A DNA stretch of 64,000 bases from Sinohyriopsis cumingii (GCA_028554795.2 CM068831.1:59333180-59397179); one strand, 5' to 3'; counted from the first letter of the stretch, positions 25,690-35,393 are shown. Notes: a model not told the origin generated them from the sequence alone. Numbers and translations are program-made.

Positions 25690-26330
25690 TGACACATGTT
25701 TCCACCTTCATCCTAAGAATGACTCTCAGCAATAGATTTCAGTAGGGTATTTAAAACACTTGCGCACTCGGTTGTTGTTTCTGATATCTTTGACAGGAAT
25801 GAGAGCTGTTTTTCAACCTATAATAGCAAAGAAACTGAGAGAAAAAGTGATGGACGGCATTTTGTTGTCGGAAAAATCCAATCAGAAACGACGAGAAGGT
25901 GAATTGTAATCGATCAGTAGTTTTTTCCAGTGCTTTGCCAAACTAATCGTTGAAAGTATTTGAAATCGTTTCGACGATACCTCGAGCACTAAAAAATATA
26001 ATGAAGGAGTTCTAATGTTACAGATATTTAATTGAGCTGGCGCTGTGTTTGTTTTGAGGTTTTGTTTGGCTTAGTAAAAGCGTGGAACATTTTGGTCCAA
26101 GTGTTCACGCACTTGTTCGCTAATGATTTCTACGTCAGAAGTGGTTTGATCCTCGACAACATTCCAGACATGAGAGAGATGAATGATTTTTGCCAAAGCC
26201 ACTTCCCAATGAGCTTCCTGATCTAATTATATGGACTACGGTACTTTTGCCGTGAAAGAACTTACATTATTGTTGGGAAACACATCCATGGAATTCTCAC
26301 TAATGTTAATAAAATTAATTATTCATAGTT
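25690..26330 (-). pseudogene. Penton pseudogene (decayed Polinton)
   Basis: 26180-26330 matches the N-terminal coding part of the large copy's penton gene (CCACTTCCCAATGAGCTTCCTGATC against CCACTTCCCAATGGGCTTCGTGATC, shown here in part). A weak match around 25690 fits the C-terminal part. The middle is largely deleted or replaced. Confidence 0.65.
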
Positions 26331-26444
26331 CGATTGTTCATGTCTTAGAGTATTCACTCGATATCAAAGGATAATGATTTTCCAACGGTTCAGGATGATT
26401 GCTGTTGTGACTGGAAGAGTTGTGACTGGTGTTGTAATCGCTAC

Positions 26445-26740
26445 CCGTGTTACTCTATATTTTTTCGATGAAGTAAGGATGAGATAGCCAATAGCCGACG
26501 AGTAAAATAGTCCACAGTTGTGTATATCCTTGCTGAAAACTCAAATTTCCAATCGCTTCGCCAATGACACATTCCACCACAAAAAACCTCACAGAAAAGA
26601 CTTTGATTTCTAGGAACACGTTCTCCACACCACATGCACTGTGGTGTATGTTTTTGTAGTTCTTCAGGGATAAACTCGGAAAAGAGTATGCATCGTTTAA
26701 CGGCACGGTTGTGACTTCTCTGTATTGTCGATGACGTGTG
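26445..26740 (-). pseudogene. Two-pass membrane protein gene, partly conserved (decayed Polinton)
   Basis: The frame 26706-26455 contains FFVVECVIGEAIGNLSFQQG followed by TQLWTILL, aligning well with the membrane protein at 38878-39297 of the large copy. Preservation of the hydrophobic stretch in both copies supports the large copy's gene as a real coding sequence. The N-terminal part is frameshifted. Confidence 0.6.
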
Positions 26741-26744
26741 AAGC

Positions 26745-26815
26745 TGCAATCTAAGAATCAAAACTGGGTGGATATCCTTTCCAACCTGCAGTGCGGAGAA
26801 GCTTGAAAAAGAACA
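26745..26815 (-). pseudogene. 3' end of integrase gene (decayed Polinton)
   Basis: AAACTGGGTGGATATCCTTT (26759) is identical to the chromodomain end of the large copy's integrase (39353). The rest of the integrase is absent. Confidence 0.6.
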
Positions 26816-27039
26816 AGGAAGATGTGTGGTATATGTTAACCCTCTTTGGTTAGCAACTACATCAGCCCTTTTTAAGATCACACAATTCTCTTAGAAAAGA
26901 GATACTATTTAACCATTGCCAAAATATGCTTTTACGTTTGTGTATGTCTTCCACAATAACTTCAACCCCAACTCCACCGCAATTTCTTCGGTATTATGGT
27001 ATATAACTTAAACTTGAACCCCAACTAAAACTGAGTATG

Positions 27040-27735
27040 TTGTTATATGTTTTTACCAACCCTCCTACCTTTGTTTGTGATAGTATGTCTATGTGTATAG
27101 CATGTATCAATTCCTAATCTTTTTGTTCGTAAGCAAATGTGGATCTTGGTCACTCCAATGTCATTTTGGTTTGTAAGTGTTGATGAGTGAGTAGTGATCG
27201 ATATATATGGATGGTGGCCAGTCAACGTGTATGTTAAACATATGGACATTTTGAACATTTACTTTCCCCTTTTCACCTTACAGACCCGTTTTTGTACCCA
27301 ACACAAAAACATGTAGAGCGACAAGGGGAAATGTCATTAATATTACATTTTCAATGTCAATTCCGATTGTTGCCATATCAAAATGGTGGTCGAATGTCAA
27401 TACGAATTTCGCCATATCATCCCGTTACTACAAACAAAACATTAAAAGGTTGCTCTTCTTTTCAACCTGATGTACCAGATCTATTGATCATTTGGTTCTT
27501 TACGTTTTGTTAAAGAGCACTGGGAAAAATCCTAAAGCTTAAAGGAAAACAGGATTTGGTGATCAACAGCAAGGGGAAAAGTCGTGTTCATTTTAATATT
27601 TCGTTTTCATTACGTCGCCATTGTGCTATACTAATGTTAAACGTATGGGCCAATGCCAGTCGCAATTGTTGCCATATCAAAATGGTGGCCAAATGGTAAT
27701 TCCCATCGACCTTTCTTTTGTCATATCGTCCCTGT
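27040..27735. repeat. Right inverted repeat of the decayed Polinton, with internal duplication
   Basis: 27040-27280 is the reverse-complement counterpart of 22790-23030. Beyond it, 27300-27545 and 27595-27850 form a tandem pair of about 290 bp (both hold GTTGCCATATCAAAATGGTGG and CCTAAAGCTTAAAGGAAAACA). Confidence 0.55.
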
Positions 27736-27739
27736 TACT

Positions 27740-29300
27740 ACAAACAAAACATTAAACGGTTACTGTTTTCAACCTGACGTGCCATATTTATCACCATTAT
27801 GTTCTTTACATATTGTTAAAAAGCACTGGGAAAATCCTAAAGCTTAAAGGAAAACATGCTTTGGTGATCAATAGCAGTTAATAATGACAGCGATACTTTC
27901 TTTTCTCGGTCTCTTACGTTGGTTGTTCATATTTAACATTCAGAAGATTGGAGACGAAGAGCTTTCGATTTAAATGGGTATGATATATTCTCCGAGCCAC
28001 GGTGGCCACCGTGTTTTTACATCGTAGAACTGGGAGTAATGCTAGCTTCATATCTGCGGGAGTGTTCCAATTATTCCATTATTGAATTAAGTTAACGTGC
28101 CCATTATAGACCGACCATTTAAATTTCTTTAGGTAACGGGGGCTGGAATTTAAAGCAAAATTCTTCCCTAACTTACAGAAAGAATGATCGTTCAACACAG
28201 ATATTAATGTCAACAAAGTCGTCCCATATTACAACCGTTTGATTTACATATATTAATTGCTGGGAGCGAATAAAGTTAATTTGATATAGTCGTATGTCAC
28301 TATCTCAGACCGTATATGACAACTGATCATTCACTCCCCGTTGTTTCATTTCAGAAACCGAGGTTGAGAGGAGGGGTGGGGTATGAGGTGATTATGGAAT
28401 AGGTGGGGTGGGGGTTGACAGATTAAAGTCCTGGTGGAAAACGGCCTCCAACGTTTCCACATTGCTGATATTCTAAAAAATGGGTTCATATATCAGGAAT
28501 AGGAAATAACGTCTAAACATTGCACAAATATGAAACTCATTTTCATTCAGATTGCGGTGATGCAAATAATAATAACATCGTCATCATCATAACTGACGTC
28601 GATCACTATAATTAGTAAAATTTTTAAATTTATGCTTGACACCTATATGAAATAAAACTAACCACACAGGGTACCAATCTTTCAATTCAAAGTGGCTCTA
28701 TCTGACAACAAATGATCATTTGAAATAAATCATATCTGTACCACTACATTTGAATTGAAGTTAAGAGTAGTTTTGATATTCTGAACGTACTTTTTAGTGG
28801 AAATTTAGTTCCATTTATGAAGCAAACATTATTATTATTATTATTATTATTATAATTTTACAGGATAAAATCGTGCGTTGGATGAAATTTAATGAAATGG
28901 CAGAGGGTGGTAGCTATGAAAAATTTGGCACGTGTTAGTAAATATATTTAAATAGCATTTCACAATTAACAACTGTTGAGTCTGGACTCGAGATTCTACA
29001 TGCTTTGTTTAATTTTCTATTACAAGTATCCACTGTTTATTAAAAAGTTAAAATAGTTAAAACTCGGCCCTGAGTTTTCTATGTTGTTATAATATTCTTA
29101 CGTCCAGTGAATGGTTCAGAGAGGCAACGATGAATGGGTACTTTATAATAGTCATGTCAAAATCTGCAGATATAAGTTGCAGGAACGATCTTTGCAATAC
29201 ATATGCACCCGCCGATTTCAGTTAACTAATTCCTTGTTCCATTGTTCACTCCAACGATTCACCAGGAGTCAACTTCAACATTTCTAGGTGCAGTAAGTTA
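27740..29300 (+). repeat. Segmental duplicate of the GIMAP locus (copy A)
   Basis: It aligns in order with 60765-63520: AACAGCGATA/GACAGCGATA near 27890, the GGGTGGGGT stretch near 28375, ACTGACGTCGAT near 28590, the 70-nt exon and the AATGGGTACTTTA block near 29131. Divergence is substantial. Confidence 0.65.
28864..28933 (+). CDS. 70-nt exon, copy of the GIMAP-locus exon
   Basis: Same length and phase as 63174-63243. It is preceded by TTTACAG, reads DKIVRWMKFNEMAEGGSYEKF, and is followed by GTTAGT, a weaker donor. The next exon (P-loop) expected some 650 bp downstream is absent, replaced by Penelope-like repeats from 29590, so this copy is probably a broken gene. Confidence 0.5.
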
Positions 29301-29589
29301 CTCAGTACCTTGTAAATGGTTTTGAAGAAAGTAACTATTGTACACCTGAATACTATATGGCACGTTAAGTTTGTAGGAATTACATTGTGATAGTCATAGA
29401 ATAATTCCAATCAATGTCATTTTGTGATTTGTCCGTGTGTTAGAGATTGGTTTACTTTTAACTATTTATATGTTCTAAGTCTTCTGGTGATTCTTCTTCT
29501 TCATCACCACATCTGATTAAATCCTCAAGAACCAACGGAGGCGTAAATTGGTTATTTTTCCCATATGCCCCCATGTAGGCGGTCTGCAC
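29301..29589. other. Unassigned DNA
   Basis: No feature seen. It is the end of the duplicated segment, before the Penelope-like repeats. Confidence 0.4.
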
Positions 29590-30186
29590 TTCAACCTGTT
29601 AGAATCACTAGGGGCAATTTACAACAAGAGATATAACAATACAAAATTGTGCAGGAATAAAAGACCAGCAGGTTCTTGTATCTATCGCATAACATGCAGT
29701 ATTTTCTTTTGTGCCGTAATTCTAAGTTAAGAACAAAGGACGAGACGAAGCGTCGTGAGCAGTTGAAGCCAGAAAATATATAGCGATAGAGTGACGCAAG
29801 AACATTTTGAGGGAAAGGTGTTAAAATAATTGTCTGTCGGGATAATTGACCAGAACTAAAATAATAATAATAATAATAATAAAGACAATAAAATCATAAA
29901 AATGTAATTACATGGGTAGATATCTGCAGAAACTTTGTGCCGGGTGCAAAATTGACTGGCTGTAATTTTGACAGGGCTGCAACGGGAAGGTTAGATTTTT
30001 TTTTCTCAATTAGGTCACATTCCTCATGTGTTTTTAATTGCAGTATCCAGTATCGTTACGTGTGCCTTCTGTGTTTGTCCACCCTAGGTTAGATTCAATC
30101 ATTAACATCTCGAGTGACTCGACTGAATGTCCATTCGGGTTGTAGTGGTTGGTGACTTTCGCGTTGATTTTGTTGCAAATGTTACT

Positions 30187-30228
<42 letters not shown>

Positions 30229-30270
30229 GATTCCCAAAGTTTCGGGCTCAACATGCTCTTCGGCAGGGGA

Positions 30271-30352
<82 letters not shown>

Positions 30353-30390
30353 GAAACACTTAACACAAAATCGATGAAACATTCTTGAAT
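29590..30390 (-). mobile_element. Penelope-like element fragment, tandem copy 1
   Basis: Starts with GAATCACTAGGGGCAATTTA and is repeated by the next unit. On the minus strand, 30180-30034 reads KVTNHYNPNGHSVESLEMLM then LGWTNTEGTRN, the C-terminal half of a GIY-YIG nuclease as found in Penelope-like elements. (TC)n(TA)n runs at 30188-30228 and 30273-30348 interrupt it. Confidence 0.6.
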
Positions 30391-30396
30391 CCTAAA

Positions 30397-31350
30397 TGTT
30401 AGAATCACTAGGGGCAATTTACAACAAGAGATATAACAATGCAAAATTGTGCAGGAATAACAGACCAACAGGTTCTTGTATATATCGCATAACGAACCAG
30501 GCAGTATGTTTTGTCCTAAGTTAAGGACAGAGGACTAGACAAAGCGTTGTAAGCGATTGAAACATGAAATTATATCCCTGTAGAGTTATGCAAGGACTTT
30601 TTGAAGGAAAGATGCTATCATAAGTGTTTCTCGGGATAATTGACAAGAACTATACTACTACTACTACTACTACTAATAATAATAATAATAATAAATTCAT
30701 ACAAATTTAAGAACATGTGTAGATATTTGCACCAACTTTGCGGGGGCCCCGAGTGGCCGAGTGGTCTAAAGCGCTCTTCGTTACGGATCACTGCCATCTC
30801 ACCTCTGTCTGCGGCGGTTCGAGTCTAAGATTCAGCCAATGTGGGCAAGCTTGCCAGTAGCTTCTCGTGGGTCGGTGGTTCTTTCCGGGGTTTTCCGGGT
30901 TCTTCCTCCACCATTAATACTGGCCGCCATGTATAGCCTATCGTGCTGAAAATGGCGTTAAACCCCACAACAACAACAACAACAGCACCAACTTTGCGCC
31001 TTGTGGAAACTTAATGACCGGCTGTAATTTTGACACGGCTGCAAGGTGAAGGTTAAATTTTTCCATTTAGGCCAAATTCCAATGATTCCTTAATTGTAGG
31101 ATCCAGTGTTCCTTACGTGTGAGTTCTGTGTCTGTCCAGCCTGGGTTAGATTCAATGAGCAACATCTCGAGCGACTCGACTGAATGTCCATTCAAGTTGT
31201 AGTGGTTGGCGACCATCGTGTTGATTTTGTTGTGAATGTGGCTTTTGTGATTATTCGTTCGCTTTCTGAAATCAATGGTTTTGCCAAGATATCGAATAGC
31301 ACAGATCTTGCATGTCAAAAGACAGATTGTATTATTGGTTCGACATCCTA
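30397..31350 (-). mobile_element. Penelope-like element fragment, tandem copy 2
   Basis: Repeats copy 1 (same GAATCACTAGGGGCAATTTA start at about 30402). The frame 31318-31067 gives CKICAIRYLGKTIDFRKRTN, then VANHYNLNGHSVESLEMLLI and ESNPGWTDTELTRKEHWILQ: the GIY-YIG-type YLGKT block and the H-x3-GHS block. No RT was found nearby. A family 2 SINE is inserted at 30743-30984. Confidence 0.65.
30743..30984 (+). mobile_element. tRNA-derived SINE, family 2, copy 1
   Basis: Head resembles tRNA: GAGTGGCCGAGTGGTCTAAA (A box) and GGTTCGAGTCT (B box); tail is (CAA)n. Flanked by a perfect 14-bp duplication GCACCAACTTTGCG at 30729-30742 and 30985-30998. Copy 1 of the Penelope-like repeat (near 29928) has the unoccupied site. 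Confidence 0.85.
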
Positions 31351-31736
31351 ACTTCGGACTGATCGTATAGTTAACTCCCGTTGCTGTTCTTCTGAAATTT
31401 CGCCTCGGGCATATGTTTGCAAATTAGGCAACACTTTTCTTTGCAGTGCTATATGCCCGAATCTGTAGTCTTATTTGAAGTTACACTGGCATGAACTAGA
31501 TTGTCTTGGGATTGTTTAGTCTACTGTACACAACAATATGACCTTCTAGAAATATACCCTTGCCAATGTTTCCGTATGATATGTAGTATGTTTGAGAAAT
31601 CAAGGAGATAAGTTAGCACGAAGATGACACGCTTGTTGGTTTTCTTATTTTCTGTTTGTTTCAGGAGAGTTTCTCTGTCGAGGAATCAAGTTTTATTAAT
31701 AGCTTCCTCAATGAATATATTGTCACGCCCCGGCTA

Positions 31737-31990
31737 GAGTATGATGGCCGCTGCGGTGGCCTAACTGGTTAGAACGCCTGCCTCGGATGAGGAGGTCGCG
31801 GAATGGAACCCCGGCCGAGTTATACGAAAGACTTAAAAAACTGGTACTAGCAGCTGCCTTGTTTTGCGCTCAGTATTAAGAAATTAGTGTTAAGACTTGT
31901 ATGCCTGGTGTCAGGATAATGTGACTAGGTGGGATATCATTCTATATGTCTGCTGCATGATGCCCCAGTGTTAGACATCACATAAATTGA
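31737..31990 (+). mobile_element. tRNA-derived SINE, family 1, copy 2
   Basis: Head GCGGTGGCCTAACTGGTTAG with a GTCGCGGAATGGAACCCC B-box region. The body matches the copy at 9163-9430 (TCAGGATAATGTGACTAGGT, TGATGCCCCAGTGTTAGACA). Confidence 0.7.
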
Positions 31991-32054
31991 CACACTGTAG
32001 ACATTGTAGCTATATGGAAAATTGTTAAAGCTATGTTAAAAATCCAAATGTCAA

Positions 32055-32114
<60 letters not shown>

Positions 32115-32878
32115 GCACACACACTCACAGTATTATGAATAATACGGCAGATAGGTGTACATTAGGATTTTCGAGCACCCAGTTAGCTTAAGCCAACTAC
32201 CTAAACACATAGATAGCTCAAGACTCAATAGATTTAAAAATAAATAAAATGTAAAGAATCTATGTTGTAACAATTATAGTAAAACATGTTCTCAATCTCC
32301 TCTCAGTAATATTATCATAGCAATTGACCTAGCTGTCGAACTCCATTTAAATATTAACACATAATACGAAAGTCTATGATTTATTTGTGAGAGTGTCGAC
32401 CGTTCTAGGGTCGTTCCTGTTGCAATTGGCTATTTAGTCCAACATAACACGGACTTGTATCTTATCCATGAAAGAAAAACCTAAAAGAAAGACTTGATTT
32501 GAATTTATTAGAAACCAATGGAAATACCAAATGCGATAGGTCAAAAACTGTTCTGTGTAATATTAGCATACTTTTTTCATCAATATTTTTTCTTCAGTGT
32601 ACTAAATATTATACGTGAAAGAGATGAATCATTTATCATAGGTATCTACAATTTGAACGAAAACAGGTGACGAAAACAAATTATAAATTGTTATGGACTA
32701 ATAATGCGTGGTGTATGATATAATAGCGGTTTCTGAAAATTACATTCGTTTGAGTTGAACCGTTATCATGTGTCCAGCAGACACCCCCGACAGTCCTCCT
32801 TACATAACAAGCATTTTTCCTCTGCTGTCGGTTAACTAATTGCATCGCTTGTGCAATTCGGCATACTTATGCCTTATG
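31991..32878. other. Unassigned DNA with simple repeats
   Basis: (TC)n(AC)n at about 32055-32115. Nothing else recognisable up to the target duplication of the Polinton. Confidence 0.5.
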
Positions 32879-32884
32879 CACAGG
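32879..32884. repeat. Left target-site duplication (CACAGG)
   Basis: Identical to 50151-50156, directly abutting the inverted repeat. Confidence 0.9.
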
Positions 32885-33254
32885 AGTAGTTAAGTGGGGT
32901 ACATTAGCGACAATGGGAATTAGCATTACAGAGACCCCTGGGTCAGATTAGCGACAAGGGAAATTTAACATGGTGAAAAATCGTGGGTCAGATTAGCGAC
33001 AAGGGAAATTAACATGGAGAAAAATCGTGGGTCACTCTAGCGACAAAGGGAATTTAACATGGAACTATAGTGTGGGTCTGTCTAGCGACAAGGGGAAATT
33101 AACATGGGGAATAGAGTTTGGGCTTTTGGGATTTTTTAAAAAAATTTTTAAATTTAAATTTAAATTTAAATTTAAATTTTAAAAAAGGGTAGGCAATGGA
33201 AAGGCTATCTCTTTTCGAGAAATATGGCTGGCCCTGAAAAGGGCCTTTGGGTTT
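32885..33254. repeat. Left terminal inverted repeat of the Polinton
   Basis: Inverse of 49787-50150 with only small differences in an A/T run. From the tip inward it holds five 44-46-bp subrepeats each with a (T)AGCGACAA-GG-AA-TTAACAT core (32907-33115), an AT-only TTTAAA tract (33133-33187), and then the histone-type 3' signal of the gene at 33271. The subrepeats may be terminal recognition or replication sites. That role is inferred. Confidence 0.9.
33208..33245 (-). terminator. Histone-type 3' stem-loop and downstream element, gene 33271
   Basis: The minus strand reads GGCCCT-TTTC-AGGGCC at 33245-33230, a 6-bp stem with a TTTC loop identical to the histone mRNA consensus. It starts 25 nt after the stop codon and is preceded by CCAAA as in histone genes. 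A GAAAAGAGA purine element follows (33216-33208), about 13 nt beyond the stem, where U7 snRNP binds histone pre-mRNA. Confidence 0.85.
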
Positions 33255-33270
33255 TCTTCTTCTTCTGCTT

Positions 33271-33657
33271 CTAATTTCTTCTTTTTCTCCACCAAGTTCT
33301 TATTTTATCTCCAACACTCTTTCTCTTCTTCTCTTTCTTTTTCTCCTGCTCTTCTTTCTTCTTCTTCTCTTCCTCCTCTTCTTTCTTCCTCTTCTCATTT
33401 TCTTCTTTTTCAATCTTTTCGTTCCATTTGCTTATTCTTATTCTTTCCTCTTCATCCTCCTTCTCCTCCTTTATCTCTTTCATGACACCACTAATCTTGT
33501 CCTTTACCTTTTTTAAGTTAATAATTTCCATCTTTACACGATGGAGACTATAGGAATAATGGTCTTCAACCAGTCTTATTAACATCTGCTCCATCATTCC
33601 TAAGTTGTCTAAAACGTCTTGTAATGTTTGTATTTTCTCCATTTGGTTAGAAGCCAT
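33271..33657 (-). CDS. Small coiled-coil protein (terminal gene 1)
   Basis: 128 residues, ATG at 33657. The N-terminal 50 residues are an amphipathic helix (IQTLQDVLDNLGMMEQMLIR). The rest is a very charged Lys/Glu coiled coil (residues ~65-120), ending basic (TWWRKRRN). No known domain. Its arrangement (upstream GCGCGTACGTGAAGG promoter motif, helical N-terminus, Glu/Lys-rich tail, histone-type 3' hairpin) is shared with 34537-34917 and 35411-35770, so the three look like diverged paralogues. Function unknown; an early regulatory or host-interaction role is only a guess from the terminal location. Confidence 0.7.
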   Translation of the reverse strand: MASNQMEKIQTLQDVLDNLGMMEQMLIRLVEDHYSYSLHRVKMEIINLKKVKDKISGVMKEIKEEKEDEEERIRISKWNEKIEKEENEKRKKEEEEEKKKKEEQEKKKEKKRKSVGDKIRTWWRKRRN

Positions 33658-33710
33658 CTTCTTTTTTTATTCTTTGCAGAATGGTTTGAACGACGAATAC
33701 TGTGGGTTCT

Positions 33711-33820
33711 TATACTTAAAGCGCGTACGTGAAGGAAAACATCCCCCTAAAACGTAAAATTGATCTTACCTAGATCATGACCAGACAACGCGCGAACGTG
33801 AAGGAAAACATCCCCCTACT
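33711..33820 (-). promoter_or_regulatory. Promoter module of gene 33271
   Basis: On the minus strand a GTATAAG TATA-like box (33717-33710) lies about 55 bp upstream of the ATG. Beyond it is a GGGGGATGTTTTCCTTCACGT motif continuing into ACGCGC. A second copy of the CGCG-ACGTGAAGG motif lies at 33790-33820, and a 15-bp inverted repeat GATCTTACCTAGATC at 33762-33776 sits between the two. The same layout recurs upstream of gene 34537. Confidence 0.6.
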
Positions 33821-33893
33821 TTTTCATTTCATATAATAAAACCCAAACTATACTTTCTCATTTCATATAATAAAAACCCAAACTATACTCTCC

Positions 33894-34400
33894 ACATACG
33901 CTAAGAAACAATAAACAAAATCCATAATCTACTATCCACACAATCTTACGTGAGCGCTTACAAAACCCAAACTATACTCTTCACATACGCTAAGAACAAT
34001 AAACAAATCCATAATCTACTATTCACACAATCGTACGTGAGCGGGTACAAACACAAACACACAAACACAAACACACAAACACAAACACACAAACACATAC
34101 GCTAAGAAACAATAAACAAATCCATAATCTACTATTCACACAATCGTACGTGAGCGGGTACAAACACAAACACACAAACACAAACACACAAACACAAACA
34201 CACAAACACATACGCTAAGAAACAATAAACAAATCCATAATCTACTATCCACACAATCGTACGTGAGCGGGTACAAACACAAACACACAAACACAAACAC
34301 ATACGCTAAGAAACAATAAACAAATCCATAATCTACTATTCACACAATCGTACGTGAGCGGGTACAAACACAAACACACAAACACAAACACATACCCTCA
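33894..34400. repeat. Minisatellite with CACAAA microsatellite core
   Basis: Five copies of a ~90-113-bp unit starting TACGCTAAGAAACAATAAAC (at 33897, 33986, 34098, 34211, 34302), each with AATCGTACGTGAGCGGGTAC (variant in the first copy) and a variable (AAACACAC)n run. The ACGTGAGCG part resembles the promoter motif's ACGTGAAGG. Non-coding. Confidence 0.8.
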
Positions 34401-34515
34401 CACTATCTTAAAAAAGAGTTAGTGTTTATATTCACACTACTCTACCTACACATTGGCAAATTGATGGTTATTTCTTTTCTAGAGTATTGGGTAGCCCTGA
34501 AAAGGGCTGTTTTTT
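34391..34515 (-). terminator. Histone-type 3' signal, gene 34537
   Basis: The minus strand reads AGCCCTTTTCAGGGCT at 34508-34493, 28 nt after the stop, then ACCCA and a GAAAAGAAA element at 34481-34473. The A-U closing pair replaces G-C while the stem remains perfect. The whole 125-bp block is repeated at 35265-35393. Confidence 0.85.
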
Positions 34516-34536
34516 TGGAACTTCATGGACACCTGG

Positions 34537-34917
34537 TTAATGGTGGCACCTTCCAGGCCTGGCGCCACATACACATCTTATCCCCCAGTTACTTTTTACT
34601 TTTTGGGGGGAGAGAGCAGAGGCAGGATATGTCGCTTCAGAATCCCAATTTTCGCTCTCTGGGATTCTGAAATTTATTCTTCTTCTCTTCTTTTCCTTCT
34701 CCTCCTCCTCTTCTTTGTTTCTTCTCTCCTCCTCTTTGTATCTTCTTTCCTCTTCTTCTTTATATCTTCTCTCCTCCTCTTCTTTTTTTCTTCTTTCCTC
34801 CTCCTCTCTTATCCTTCCCTCCTCCACAATGGCTTCCGCGGCCAGTTCATTCAACTGGCGCCTGGCATATTCCAGATGCACATGAAGTTCCAACAGTTTA
34901 GACAGTCTCGTGTTCAT
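34537..34917 (-). CDS. Small coiled-coil protein (terminal gene 2)
   Basis: 126 residues, ATG at 34917. The N-terminus (RLSKLLELHVHLEYARRQLN) is helical and similar in pattern to the gene at 35411. Residues ~35-78 are an arginine/glutamate coiled coil with repeats of EERRYKEEE type. The last ~45 residues are not low-complexity (FRIPESENWDSEATYP). No known domain. A TATAAATT box lies about 55 bp upstream (34975-34968), with the shared CACGTCCGCGC motif beyond it. Confidence 0.7.
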   Translation of the reverse strand: MNTRLSKLLELHVHLEYARRQLNELAAEAIVEEGRIREEEERRKKEEEERRYKEEEERRYKEEERRNKEEEEEKEKKRRRINFRIPESENWDSEATYPASALSPQKVKSNWGIRCVCGARPGRCHH

Positions 34918-34967
34918 TTTTGGTGTTGATCAATCAACAAGGGTAGCTAGACTGCCCAGCGAGTTTC

Positions 34968-35075
34968 AATTTATAGTGAAAGCGCGGACGTGAAGTAAAA
35001 CATCCCCCTAAAAAAACATAAAATTGATGTTACCTACATCATGACCAAAAACAACAACGCGCGGACCTAAAAGAA
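34968..35075 (-). promoter_or_regulatory. Promoter module of gene 34537
   Basis: Reading minus: GGGGGATGTTTTACTTCACG, then TCCGCGCTTTCAC and TATAAATT. A 15-bp inverted repeat GATGTTACCTACATC (35026-35040) and a second CGCGCGGACC motif (35058-35067) lie further upstream, in the same order as in the gene 33271 module. Confidence 0.6.
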
Positions 35076-35264
35076 ACACTCACTCACTTTTTTATGCTAC
35101 CCATCACTATTTTAAAATTTTTTATAAATCACTTCATTAGACTATCCACATACGCAAAGCAATCCAATCTAACTCCAAATATACACCTCAAACACCAAAA
35201 AAACATGATTTTAATCTACTATTCATACCAACTTACTTAAGCACTTACTAACACACAAACACAT

Positions 35265-35393
35265 ACCCTCACATTTTTTAAAAAAGAGTTAGTGTTTATT
35301 TTCACACTACTCTACCTACACACATTGGCAAATCGATCGTTATTTCTTTTCTAGAGTATTGGGGTAGCCCTGAAAAGGGCTGTTTTTTTGTTT
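35265..35393 (-). terminator. Histone-type 3' signal, gene 35411
   Basis: The minus strand reads AGCCCTTTTCAGGGCT at 35381-35366, 29 nt after the stop, followed by ACCCC and GAAAAGAAA about 13 nt later. Nearly identical to the 34391-34515 block. Confidence 0.85.

Larger units (their letters stand above)
22500..27735 (-). mobile_element. Second, decayed Polinton/Maverick
   Basis: The block 23990-26815 is colinear with 36200-39390 of the large Polinton: MCP, core-like gene, penton, membrane protein and the 3' end of integrase, all on the minus strand. It is bounded by diverged inverted repeats: the left segment (CCACATTTGCTTACGAGCAAAA near 22950 and on to 23020) is matched in reverse on the right (TTTTGTTCGTAAGCAAATGTGG near 27120). 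Polymerase, ATPase and most of integrase are missing, so this is an internally deleted copy. The flanks match an uninterrupted copy near 60760, which gives an empty site. Confidence 0.75.

Noticed and set aside
30750-30830. tRNA-Ser/Leu-like sequence (also at 59522, 9170, 31745, 52738)
   Set aside because: Followed by a shared SINE body and, in two cases, target duplications; a folded, complete tRNA gene is not supported.
33247-33516. Leu/Phe-rich plus-strand frame; similar ones at 34525-34929 and 48167-48634 (minus)
   Set aside because: Antisense of Lys/Glu-rich coiled-coil or acidic-repeat coding sequence.
33894-34400. Regular repeats resembling a CRISPR array
   Set aside because: Units are 90-113 bp, the intervening sequence is microsatellite and not unique spacers, and the DNA is animal nuclear DNA with a virus insert.
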